From assembly GCA_937958285.1 (NCBI GenBank), contig CALFXQ010000240.1, forward strand, positions 1 through 8,686: a stretch of 8,686 nt of DNA. The letters run 5' to 3'. Position 1 is the first letter of the stretch; every line of letters begins with the position of its first letter. The notes under the pieces are model-generated. The model had not been told where the DNA came from and searched no databases. It saw only the letters and a program-made list of their open reading frames with translations. Below are positions 1-6,099 of this stretch, piece by piece. The DNA comes from an uncultured Fusibacter sp. Its GTDB lineage: Bacteria > Bacillota > Clostridia > Peptostreptococcales > Acidaminobacteraceae. A program made the translations under genes and the position numbers.

Positions 1-1131
1 TACGACGGCTGGGATCACACTCTAGATAATGGTTCGGCGGCGCATCTCAGTAGACTCTTAGGCGTGCCGGTGATATTGATTGTCGATGGCTCGGGCATTT
101 CGACTTCTGTGGCGGCAATGGTCAAGGGTTATGCTGCCCTCGACCCAAGGGTCAATATTGCCGGTGTGATTCTCAATCAGGTGGGCAGCGAGGCGCATGC
201 TGCGCTACTTAAAGAGGCCATTGGGCGGTATACTCAGATTCCGGTGATGGGATATCTGGTGCGCCAAAGTGGCTTCTCGCTGGAAAGTCGTCACCTTGGC
301 CTTAAACCCGCCCACGAAGTCGCGGATTTGACTCAGCAGCTGGAGGTGTTGGCAGAAGGGGCAAAAGAGAGCCTCGACCTCGATGGACTTAGGGCGCTTG
401 TGCTGTTAGAACCTGAATGCCAACCACACGCAGTGTGCCTTCAAGAGCCAGCAGCGACTCAAAGACCTTATCGCGTGGCTTATGCCTACGATGATGCCTT
501 TTACTTTTACTACCAAGATAATCTAGACATGATGCGCGATATGGGCATGGAGCTGGTGCCCTTTTCGCCCCTTAGTGATAGCGCATTGCCAGAGGGCACC
601 GAAAGCATTTACTTGGGTGGAGGTTATCCCGAGCTATTCGCCCAAAAGCTTTCAGAAAACTTCGCGATGCTTAAGGCAATACGTAGCGCTAGCGCAGAGG
701 GTATGCCCATTTATGGGGAGTGCGGCGGAATGATGTATTTGGCACAGACTCTCGAAGATATGCAGGGGAATAGCTACCCAATGGTGGGCGCGCTCAAGGG
801 CAAGTCCCATATGACAAATCGCCTTCAGCACTTTGGCTATGTCGATGTAGTCGTAGAAGAAGCGGGGATTTTTCCTGCGGGCGCACGGCTTAAAGGGCAC
901 GAGTTCCACCGAGCCACCACGCAGTGGCAGTCTGAGCAGCCCCTTATCTATCGCGTTGAGAAGGCCTTCAACTTCTCGGGTTCTAGCCGAGGTTGGAATT
1001 GTGGGGCTCAAAGCAAGTTCACTCTGGGCGCTTATGCCCACGTGCACTTTGTCAGTGCACCGGAGGTTTTAACCCATTGGGTCGCTGTAATGGAAAAAAG
1101 AAGGGACGAAGAAGAAAGGTTCAAGGCGTGA
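1..1131 (+). CDS. cbiA: cobyrinic acid a,c-diamide synthase, 5'-truncated by window edge
   Basis: This enzyme performs the ATP- and glutamine-dependent amidation of the a and c carboxylates of cobyrinic acid in the cytoplasm. The frame is open from base 1, so the 376 visible residues are the C-terminal part of a protein usually about 450-460 long; the N-terminal P-loop is outside the window. The visible part begins with YDG and GSAAHLSRLLGVPVILIVD, the end of the synthetase domain. The class I glutamine amidotransferase domain follows, with its nucleophile Cys in GECGGMMYL (TGC at 721-723, fragment residue 241), the GHEFH motif, and a C-terminal AYAHVHF that carries the catalytic His (CAC at 1039-1041). 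The GTG at 64 lies inside the conserved domain and is not the start. The stop overlaps a possible start of the next gene (GTGA). The family is clear. cobB is the aerobic-pathway name, and the neighbouring cbi-type genes favour cbiA. Confidence 0.95.
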   Translation, partial: YDGWDHTLDNGSAAHLSRLLGVPVILIVDGSGISTSVAAMVKGYAALDPRVNIAGVILNQVGSEAHAALLKEAIGRYTQIPVMGYLVRQSGFSLESRHLGLKPAHEVADLTQQLEVLAEGAKESLDLDGLRALVLLEPECQPHAVCLQEPAATQRPYRVAYAYDDAFYFYYQDNLDMMRDMGMELVPFSPLSDSALPEGTESIYLGGGYPELFAQKLSENFAMLKAIRSASAEGMPIYGECGGMMYLAQTLEDMQGNSYPMVGALKGKSHMTNRLQHFGYVDVVVEEAGIFPAGARLKGHEFHRATTQWQSEQPLIYRVEKAFNFSGSSRGWNCGAQSKFTLGAYAHVHFVSAPEVLTHWVAVMEKRRDEEERFKA

Positions 1132-1136
1132 ATATG
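1111..1136 (+). promoter_or_regulatory. ribosome binding region and alternative starts of cobQ
   Basis: Two start codons in the same frame sit at the cbiA/cobQ junction. GTG at 1128-1130 overlaps the cbiA TGA stop and lies 8 bases after the purine run AGAAAGG (1113-1119). ATG at 1134-1136 lies 7 bases after AAGG (1123-1126). The ATG gives the N-terminus MGKSIMVQG, like many family members, and is used here. The GTG would add only two residues. Either choice implies translational coupling with cbiA. Confidence 0.6.
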
Positions 1137-2666
1137 GGCAAGTCAATTATGGTACAAGGTACTGCTTCTAGTGTGGGTAAAAGTGTTATAACCGCTGGAA
1201 TATGCCGTTTGTTAAAGCAAGATGGCTACAGTGTTGCGCCTTTTAAGTCGCAGAATATGGCCTTAAACTCATATATAACAGCTAAAGGTCACGAGATGGG
1301 CAGAGCGCAAGTGGTTCAAGCAGAGGCTGCAGGTATAGAGCCTGATGTGCGCATGAATCCAATTCTACTCAAACCTTCTACGGATCAAAAGGCTCAAATA
1401 ATCGTCAATGGTGTGGTCTATCGCAATATGTCGGCCTCTGAGTACCACCTTCATAAACCAGCGCTGAGACAAATGGTGCAAGCCACCTATTTAGAGTTGG
1501 CCTCCGAGGTGGAATACGTTGTGATTGAAGGCGCTGGGTCACCCGCAGAGATCAACTTGCGAGAGGGTGACTTGGTCAATATGGGCATGGCAGAGCTATC
1601 GAACTCGCCGGTTATCCTTGTGGGCGATATCGATCGCGGCGGCGTATTTGCATCCTTGTACGGCACAGTGATGCTTTTGACCCCAGAAGAGCGCGCACGT
1701 GTTATAGGCCTTGTAATCAACAAATTCCGAGGCGATGTCACCATACTCGAACCGGGGCTCAAAATGATTGAGGACTTGGTCGGCATTCCCGTATTGGGTG
1801 TATTGCCTTACACAGATTTAAAAATTGAAGACGAAGACAGCCTCGCTGAACGTTTTAGACATAGACATGGCAATGACAAAGAGCTTCAAGTAGAGATCCT
1901 TTATTTGCCCCACGTTTCCAATTTTACTGATTTCCACTTTTTAGAGGCCCAAGAAGATGTACATGTGAGATATGTGATGCGTGGCGAAGCCATTGGCAAT
2001 CCAGACTTACTCATTCTACCGGGCTCAAAAAACACCATCGAAGACCTTGTGTATTTGCATCGCACTGGACTTGCCGAGCAAATTTTGAGACATGCCAGAA
2101 GAGGTACACAGATTATTGGTATTTGTGGTGGTTATCAAATGCTGGGTCTTCAAATTAGCGATCCTAAGGGCACTGAATCCACCGTGCCCAATATAAACGG
2201 TCTGGGCTTACTTCAAGTCGAAACCGTCTTCGAAACAGTGAAGACGACCACCCAGGCCAGAGGGCGCATTCTCACACATCAAGGTGAACTGTCGGGCATC
2301 TCGAATCTCGAAGTCAGTGGCTACGAAATTCACATGGGCAAAACCACTTTGTTGGCGGGCGAAAAGCCCTTCCTTCAGCTCACAGAGGTACTGGGACAAC
2401 ACGCAGATGTGCTAGATGGTGCAATCAATGCACAGGGCAACGTGTTTGGCACCTACCTACACGGCATCCTCGACGACCATGAATTTGTTCGCGGGATCCT
2501 CGACAGTCTGAGACTTAAAAAGGGACTTGGCCTCTACCAAGGCGCAAACTTGAGCCTTTCGGATCTAAAGGAGCGCGAATACGATAGACTCGCAGCACTT
2601 ATACGAAAACACGTGGATTGGACGAGGTTGAAAGGCTTGGTGGACGCATGGCCTGGCAATCGTTAG
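1134..2666 (+). CDS. cobQ: cobyric acid synthase (glutamine-hydrolysing)
   Basis: This enzyme (CbiP in the anaerobic pathway) carries out four ATP- and glutamine-dependent amidations, at carboxylates b, d, e and g of adenosylcobyrinate a,c-diamide, giving adenosylcobyric acid. The 510-residue length matches the family. The N-terminal synthetase domain has the P-loop GTASSVGKS (residues 9-17), NPILLKP, VVIEGAGSPAEINL and VGDIDRGGVFASLYG. The C-terminal triad-type amidotransferase domain has LPGSKNT, the nucleophile Cys331 in GICGGYQMLG, and His443 in GTYLHGILD. The frame stays open upstream to 993, but that extension lies wholly inside cbiA and has no family character, so the start is placed at ATG 1134 (GTG 1128 is possible). 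Its end overlaps the next gene by 19 bases. The assignment is secure. It should act directly after the upstream CbiA in the same operon. Confidence 0.97.
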   Translation: MGKSIMVQGTASSVGKSVITAGICRLLKQDGYSVAPFKSQNMALNSYITAKGHEMGRAQVVQAEAAGIEPDVRMNPILLKPSTDQKAQIIVNGVVYRNMSASEYHLHKPALRQMVQATYLELASEVEYVVIEGAGSPAEINLREGDLVNMGMAELSNSPVILVGDIDRGGVFASLYGTVMLLTPEERARVIGLVINKFRGDVTILEPGLKMIEDLVGIPVLGVLPYTDLKIEDEDSLAERFRHRHGNDKELQVEILYLPHVSNFTDFHFLEAQEDVHVRYVMRGEAIGNPDLLILPGSKNTIEDLVYLHRTGLAEQILRHARRGTQIIGICGGYQMLGLQISDPKGTESTVPNINGLGLLQVETVFETVKTTTQARGRILTHQGELSGISNLEVSGYEIHMGKTTLLAGEKPFLQLTEVLGQHADVLDGAINAQGNVFGTYLHGILDDHEFVRGILDSLRLKKGLGLYQGANLSLSDLKEREYDRLAALIRKHVDWTRLKGLVDAWPGNR

Positions 2667-3643
2667 CGGGTCTTGGTCCCCATGCAGGGGCCCTCGCCCT
2701 TGCAATTTTACTCGATGCACTTCTCGGCGATCCCGTGTACCCTTGGCATCCGGTCAGACTCTTTGGCCTTATTATTCAGCGATTCGAGAAAGATCTGTAT
2801 GTAAAATCAGCAACTCCGGGTTATTATTTGCTTTCTGGTGGTTTCTTGGTCATGGGGGTTCTATCCCTCGTGGGCACCAGTTATGCACTTTTGGCCTTTG
2901 TCATCCAATTAATCTATGACGTACAAGGTTTATTCTATTTTTTAGGGATAATACTAGAAGGGCTTTTAATCTATCAACTCTTGGCGGCTCGGTGCTTGTG
3001 GGATGAAGGTTCTCGCATCTCAAAGGTCATGGCCACTGGGAATCTCGAGAAGGCCCGCAAAGAGATCGGTTACTTGGTCAGTCGAGACACGAAAGACTTA
3101 TCGCCTCAATCTATTTATAAGGCTGCTGTCGAAACGTTAACTGAAAATATTACAGATGCCATTGTAGCGCCTGTGTTGGCCTACAGTATGTTTGGCTTAG
3201 TCGGCCTTGCCCTTTATAAGGCAATCAATACAATGGACAGCATGATTGCTTATAAAAATGAGCGTTATCTCTATTTTGGTAGAATCGCCGCGCGTTTAGA
3301 TGACCTCGCGAACTTTGTGCCAGCCCGCATTTCTGCCCTTCTCATCGTTTTGACCTCAGTTGTTAAACGCGATAATTATAAGGCCTCGGCAAAGTGCTTT
3401 ATTGATCATAGGCGCTTTCACTCCAGTCCGAATGCAGGTTGTACGGAATCTGCTCTTGCAGGTGCCCTTAACATCCAATTGAGTGGACCTACCACTTACT
3501 TTGGAAAGGTCACAGAGCGGCCGTTCATTGGCTTTGTCGCCAAACCTATTGATGAAAGTCATCTGAGTGCTACAATGACATACGTGGTCTACGCAACGAT
3601 TTTTATTAGTATAATAAGTTTGCTTTTTATCGTATTTTTTTAA
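2648..3643 (+). CDS. cbiB: adenosylcobinamide-phosphate synthase CbiB
   Basis: This integral membrane enzyme joins (R)-1-amino-2-propanol O-2-phosphate (or the free amino alcohol) to the f carboxylate of adenosylcobyric acid. The 331-residue length is typical. Family motifs are visible in order: LDALLGDPVYPWHPVRLFG near the N-terminus, SRDTKDLSPQSIYKAAVET, ENITDAIVAPVL, NTMDSMIAYKNERY, ARLDDLANFVPAR, SPNAGCTESALAGALNIQL and TTYFG. Hydrophobic segments occur around residues 13-25, 55-85, 95-115 and 170-195, with a strong C-terminal anchor in the last 22 residues. The start is ATG 2648, preceded by GGTGG (2639-2643). A TTG at 2618 is possible but would add ten residues in front of the usual N-terminus. 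The gene overlaps the end of cobQ by 19 bases, which implies coupling. The same protein is called CobD in the aerobic nomenclature. It acts on the product of the enzyme encoded next downstream. Confidence 0.95.
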   Translation: MAWQSLAGLGPHAGALALAILLDALLGDPVYPWHPVRLFGLIIQRFEKDLYVKSATPGYYLLSGGFLVMGVLSLVGTSYALLAFVIQLIYDVQGLFYFLGIILEGLLIYQLLAARCLWDEGSRISKVMATGNLEKARKEIGYLVSRDTKDLSPQSIYKAAVETLTENITDAIVAPVLAYSMFGLVGLALYKAINTMDSMIAYKNERYLYFGRIAARLDDLANFVPARISALLIVLTSVVKRDNYKASAKCFIDHRRFHSSPNAGCTESALAGALNIQLSGPTTYFGKVTERPFIGFVAKPIDESHLSATMTYVVYATIFISIISLLFIVFF

Positions 3644-3653
3644 TGGAGGCAGT

Positions 3654-4802
3654 ATGTTTAAGTCAAAGGTCGCAGTCGCACAAAATCAAAATGAGTACCC
3701 TTATAAGCATGGTGGCGATGTGTATAGGGCTCAGCGTTATTTGGGTTGTGAGCTGTCTTCAATTGTAGACTTTAGCGCAAACATTAACCCCCTCGTTACG
3801 GTATCGTGGATTCAAGAAAAGCTCAGCCCATATTGGGAGCGTGTTTTGCATTATCCAGATCCAGAAAATCGGGAGCTATTAGAGGCAATTGGCGCCCATC
3901 ACGGCGTGAGCGTGGACCATATTGTCTTGGGCAATGGTGCCACGCCGCTGATTCATCAGGTGGTTCAGGTAATTAAGCCCGATGTGGCGAGAATCAGTGC
4001 ACCCACCTTTGGCGAGTATGAAGTTGCCCTTGCCCGTCTCGGTATACCGGTGAGCTATGCCACCTGTGATCCTAACACCTTACAGGTGGAACTAGATGAC
4101 TTGGCCGACATAGTATTGCAAGAGAATCAAAGGGGTTTAATATTTTTGTGCAATCCCAACAATCCCACCGGTCAACGGTTTGAGATTCATGCAATTTTAG
4201 AAATGCTTGCTAGTCTACCTAGTGGTTGCTATCTGGTGGTCGATGAGGCCTTTATAGATTTTACATCTCTAGGTGAGGCCAATAGTATGTCGAAGCACTT
4301 GGTGCAGTGGAAAAACTTGTTGATTTTGAGATCGGCAACAAAATTTTATGGTATGCCTGGGCTTAGATTGGGGTATATGCTTATTGGAGATGTTGAGTTG
4401 GCGGCATCTATGCGCGATCAAATGCCGATTTGGCAGGTAAATGTGTTCGCGGCAGGGCTTTTTCTAGCTGCATATGACGATGTTGTCTTCCACACACAGA
4501 CGATTGAAGCCATTCAAAAGGAGCGAAATGAACTTCAGAAGGCACTTTTGTCTTTGGGGTTTAGGGTGTGGCCTTCTGAGGTCAATTATTTTATGATGGC
4601 ACCTCCAAATGGCGAAGCATTAGAAGATGTTTTGCTAAAAAGGGGAATTTTAGTGAGGTGCTGTGACAATTATCGTGGAATTCCAAAAGGTTTATACAGG
4701 ATAGCGGTAAAAAAACCAGCCGATCGTCATCTTTTATTGCAAACATTTAAGGAGATTTGCACTTTTCAACTAAAGGGCATTGAAAAGCCAGCCGAGATTT
4801 GA
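3654..4802 (+). CDS. cobD: L-threonine-O-3-phosphate decarboxylase (PLP enzyme, Salmonella-type CobD)
   Basis: This cytoplasmic enzyme decarboxylates L-threonine phosphate to (R)-1-amino-2-propanol O-2-phosphate, the linker that CbiB attaches. It is a fold-type I aminotransferase-like protein of 382 residues. Visible features are the N-terminal HGGD, DFSANINPL, NPNNPTGQ (from Asn167), VVDEAFIDF with Asp197 for the pyridine nitrogen, the Schiff-base lysine Lys230 in SATKFYG, RLGY with Arg238, and Arg349 in YRIAV near the C-terminus. HisC (histidinol-phosphate aminotransferase) is the main alternative, but HGGD, DFSANINPL and the position beside cbiB favour CobD. The start is ATG 3654 behind GGAGG (3645-3649), with a rather short 4-base spacer. 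The N-terminus is about a dozen residues longer before HGG than in many homologues. It lies 10 bases after cbiB and appears to be the last cobalamin gene here. Its 3' end contains a candidate promoter for cheX. Confidence 0.93.
   Translation: MFKSKVAVAQNQNEYPYKHGGDVYRAQRYLGCELSSIVDFSANINPLVTVSWIQEKLSPYWERVLHYPDPENRELLEAIGAHHGVSVDHIVLGNGATPLIHQVVQVIKPDVARISAPTFGEYEVALARLGIPVSYATCDPNTLQVELDDLADIVLQENQRGLIFLCNPNNPTGQRFEIHAILEMLASLPSGCYLVVDEAFIDFTSLGEANSMSKHLVQWKNLLILRSATKFYGMPGLRLGYMLIGDVELAASMRDQMPIWQVNVFAAGLFLAAYDDVVFHTQTIEAIQKERNELQKALLSLGFRVWPSEVNYFMMAPPNGEALEDVLLKRGILVRCCDNYRGIPKGLYRIAVKKPADRHLLLQTFKEICTFQLKGIEKPAEI
4771..4798 (+). promoter_or_regulatory. candidate SigD/FliA-type (motility sigma) promoter for cheX
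   Basis: TAAA (4771-4774) is followed after 16 bases by GCCGAGAT (4791-4798). The known motility sigma consensus is TAAA, about 15 bases, then GCCGATAT or GCCGATAA, so the -10 matches seven of eight positions of the SigD form. It sits inside the last codons of cobD and would start transcription near 4805, about 110 bases ahead of the chemotaxis gene cheX. The functional match with a chemotaxis gene raises its plausibility, but it is a pattern match only. Confidence 0.45.
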
Positions 4803-4812
4803 TATTGTCATA

Positions 4813-4841
4813 TTACGGTGTAAGCGTTTAAAAGTTATAAT
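4813..4841 (+). promoter_or_regulatory. candidate vegetative promoter upstream of cheX
   Basis: A perfect TATAAT -10 (4836-4841) lies in the cobD-cheX intergenic region. The best -35 at 17-base spacing is TTACGG (4813-4818), which matches TTGACA poorly, and no extended TG element precedes the -10. A transcript would start near 4848 with a leader of about 70 bases. The rest of the 114-base gap shows only a small inverted repeat, TGCAA/TTGCA (4868-4872 and 4882-4886), and the ribosome site. No terminator for the cobalamin operon was found, so readthrough is possible. Confidence 0.4.
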
Positions 4842-4902
4842 GGCGGGTAAAATCGTAAAAACATTATTGCAAGACCTGCATTTGCATAAATTATATAGAA
4901 AC

Positions 4903-4919
4903 AGGAGGATGAGGTTGTG
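4903..4919 (+). promoter_or_regulatory. strong ribosome binding site that sets the GTG start of cheX
   Basis: AGGAGG (4903-4908) is a full Shine-Dalgarno core with an 8-base spacer to GTG at 4917. This decides the non-ATG start; no in-frame ATG is available nearby that would keep the conserved N-terminus. Confidence 0.85.
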
Positions 4920-5378
4920 AAGGCAGAATATATTAATCCCTTTATAAAAGCGAGTACAGAGGTTTTAAAGCAAATTGCAAGCTTAGAGTTTAAAACGGGA
5001 TCGCCTTATCTTAAGACTAATCCTTTTGGTGCAGATAATCTAATTATCCTCGTCGGTATCACTGGCGAAATTAGAGGTCAAGCTGTTATCTCAATGAGTG
5101 AAGATATGGCTAAAAAAGTAGCATCGAGTATGATGATGGGGATGCCTGTGGATTCACTCGACGAAATGGCGAAGAGCGCCTTGTCAGAACTGGGCAATAT
5201 GATAATGGGCAATACAGCTACATTGTTGTTCAATACCGGTGTGAACATAGATATAACCCCACCTACACTCATGATTGGCGAGAAAATGCAAATTTCGAGC
5301 TCGGGTATGAAGACAATTGGCGTACCTCTAATTTGCGATCTTGGCGAGATTACTGTCGATATTTCAGTAAAAGAATAA
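4917..5378 (+). CDS. cheX: CheX-type chemotaxis protein, probable CheY-P phosphatase
   Basis: Proteins of the CheC/CheX/FliY phosphatase family dephosphorylate the response regulator CheY-P in the cytoplasm and so help terminate the chemotactic signal. At 153 residues the length suits stand-alone CheX. The N-terminal MKAEYINPFIKASTEVLKQ helix and a single SALSELGNMIMGN motif are typical. Glu91 and Asn94 of the E-x-x-N pair are the expected catalytic residues, corresponding to Glu96 and Asn99 of the Thermotoga protein. Only one such motif is visible, as in CheX, which usually works as a dimer; CheC has two. It starts at GTG 4917 and is followed 27 bases later by trmL. No other chemotaxis gene is in the window, so its signalling partners are elsewhere. 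A motility-type promoter may drive it. The family call is firm; phosphatase activity is inferred from the motif. Confidence 0.9.
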   Translation: MKAEYINPFIKASTEVLKQIASLEFKTGSPYLKTNPFGADNLIILVGITGEIRGQAVISMSEDMAKKVASSMMMGMPVDSLDEMAKSALSELGNMIMGNTATLLFNTGVNIDITPPTLMIGEKMQISSSGMKTIGVPLICDLGEITVDISVKE

Positions 5379-5405
5379 GATTGAAGTCACATTAAAGGTA
5401 TATCT

Positions 5406-5873
5406 ATGGTCAATATTGTTTTGTATCAACCAGAAATCCCCCCAAATACAGGTAATGTGGCAAGAACATGTGCGCTGACAAATACAAAACTTCACCTTAT
5501 CAAGCCACTAGGTTTTTCTATAGACGACAAAACCCTAAAACGTGCGGGACTAGACTATTGGGAGCTTTTAGATTTAGAAGTTCACGAAAGCATAGAAGCT
5601 TTTTTAGAGAAATATGGCTCAGAAGTCTTGTTCTTTTCTACAACTAAAGCGACTCAGTATTATAGCGACGTTACATATCCTGACGGTTGTTTTATCATCT
5701 TCGGCAAAGAAACTGCTGGTCTGCCTGCCTGGTTGCATGAAGCATATCCCGAGCGTCGCATAAAGTTGCCCATGCGCATAGATCCTAGGGTTAGATCGTT
5801 AAACCTTAGCAATGCAGTGAATATTATCTTGTACGAGGCACTCAGACAACAAAGCTTCCCTTTTTTAGGGTAG
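5406..5873 (+). CDS. trmL: tRNA (cytidine(34)-2'-O)-methyltransferase TrmL
   Basis: TrmL (YibK/CspR family) uses S-adenosylmethionine to 2'-O-methylate the wobble nucleotide 34 of certain leucine tRNAs. The 155 residues are a minimal SPOUT (knotted) methyltransferase with no extra RNA-binding domain. Characteristic stretches are MVNIVLYQPEIPPNTGNVAR at the N-terminus, TLKRAGLDYWELL in the middle, FGKETAGLP, and the knot IDPRVRSLNLSNAVNIILYE near the C-terminus, which forms the cofactor pocket. The ATG start has AAAGG (5394-5398) with a 7-base spacer. It lies 27 bases after cheX with no promoter or terminator between them, so the two are probably cotranscribed. Its last codons and stop are embedded in an intrinsic terminator. 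Other SPOUT proteins such as TrmH are longer and differ in the N-terminal motif, so this call is strong. Confidence 0.95.
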   Translation: MVNIVLYQPEIPPNTGNVARTCALTNTKLHLIKPLGFSIDDKTLKRAGLDYWELLDLEVHESIEAFLEKYGSEVLFFSTTKATQYYSDVTYPDGCFIIFGKETAGLPAWLHEAYPERRIKLPMRIDPRVRSLNLSNAVNIILYEALRQQSFPFLG

Positions 5874-5881
5874 CTTTTTTT
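5851..5881 (+). terminator. Rho-independent terminator overlapping the trmL stop
   Basis: AAAGCT (5851-5856) pairs with AGCTTT (5872-5877). Inside it, after one T-T mismatch, CCCT (5858-5861) pairs with AGGG (5867-5870) around a TTTTT loop. A run of seven T (5875-5881) ends the structure. The trmL stop codon TAG (5871-5873) lies in the descending arm. It closes the cheX-trmL unit and separates it from the phosphate transporter. Confidence 0.88.
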
Positions 5882-5927
5882 ATGCTTTTGGGGATAATAG
5901 CAGCGGTGATAAATTTATGTTAATAAG

Positions 5928-5945
5928 TTTACATCTTTTTAACAT
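5928..5945 (+). promoter_or_regulatory. candidate Pho box (PhoP/PhoB-type direct repeat)
   Basis: TTTACAT (5928-5934) and TTAACAT (5939-5945) are near-identical 7-base direct repeats separated by four bases, giving the 11-base period of Pho boxes. The half-sites fit the Bacillus PhoP pattern TT(A/T/C)A(C/T)A. A further partial match, TTAATA (5920-5925), lies upstream at non-standard spacing. The second half-site overlaps the -35 region of the promoter for a Na+/phosphate transporter, a fitting target for phosphate-starvation control. Confidence 0.5.
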
Positions 5946-5969
5946 AGCCACTCGAATTTCGTGTAAAAT
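5939..5969 (+). promoter_or_regulatory. candidate promoter of the Na/Pi transporter gene
   Basis: TTAACA (5939-5944) matches the -35 consensus at five of six positions and TAAAAT (5964-5969) matches the -10 at five of six. The 19-base spacer is longer than ideal, which would suit a promoter needing an activator at the overlapping Pho box. Transcription would start near 5976, just before the structured leader. The remaining bases 5882-5927 of the intergenic region show nothing else recognisable. Confidence 0.45.
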
Positions 5970-5980
5970 ATTGAAGGAAT

Positions 5981-6054
5981 GGTTGGCGATTCATAAGCAG
6001 ATACACAAAGGTGTAGATAGGCTGCTAATGGAATCGAGTTGTTACACGCCAACC
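5981..6054 (+). ncRNA. structured 5' leader of the Na/Pi transporter mRNA, unassigned cis-element
   Basis: Four nested helices can be drawn. GGTTGGCG (5981-5988) pairs with CGCCAACC (6047-6054). ATTC (5989-5992) pairs with GAAT (6031-6034). AGCAG (5996-6000) pairs with CTGCT (6022-6026). TACAC (6002-6006) pairs with GTGTA (6011-6015) around an AAAG tetraloop. Together they form about 22 base pairs with internal loops and a 12-base single-stranded segment (6035-6046) on the 3' side. No T-run follows, so it is not a terminator. It would sit at the very 5' end of the transporter transcript, ending about 30 bases before the ribosome site. I do not recognise a known riboswitch consensus; it could be a sensory element, a protein-binding leader or a simple stabilising hairpin. 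Confidence 0.5.
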
Positions 6055-6085
6055 CTAACGAAAATAAACGGAGCATAATGATTTT

Positions 6086-6099
6086 AAGGAGTGTATATG
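6086..6099 (+). promoter_or_regulatory. ribosome binding site that sets the Na/Pi transporter start
   Basis: AAGGAG (6086-6091) lies 5 bases before ATG 6097. The in-frame GTG at 6091 uses the last G of this Shine-Dalgarno sequence itself, so it cannot be the start, and ATG 6097 is chosen. Confidence 0.8.

Noticed and set aside
652..1047. 131-codon open frame on the minus strand
   Set aside because: It lies inside conserved cbiA coding sequence, shows no domain-like composition, and is explained as an antisense shadow.
993..1133. N-terminal extension of cobQ back to 993
   Set aside because: The extra 47 residues overlap the conserved end of cbiA in another frame and have no counterpart in the family; the P-loop follows ATG 1134 at the usual distance.
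4762..4787. 8-base inverted repeat CTTTTCAA/TTGAAAAG near the end of cobD as a cobalamin operon terminator
   Set aside because: The stem is A/T-rich, has a 10-base loop, is not followed by a T-run and lies within coding sequence.
4868..4886. TGCAA/TTGCA inverted repeat in the cheX leader as an operator
   Set aside because: Only five bases per arm around a 9-base centre in A/T-rich sequence; not distinguishable from chance.
4803..4916. Cobalamin riboswitch in the gap after the cobalamin genes
   Set aside because: No B12-box-like segment (GCCACTG-type) is present and the downstream gene is unrelated. A B12 riboswitch, if any, would be expected upstream of the window.
5981..6056. Leader length and outer helix resemble a tRNA with a 7-8 base acceptor stem
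   Set aside because: There is no TTC-type T-loop or 5-base T-stem before the 3' strand, no recognisable D-arm or anticodon arm, and CCA does not follow. The helices are nested rather than cloverleaf.
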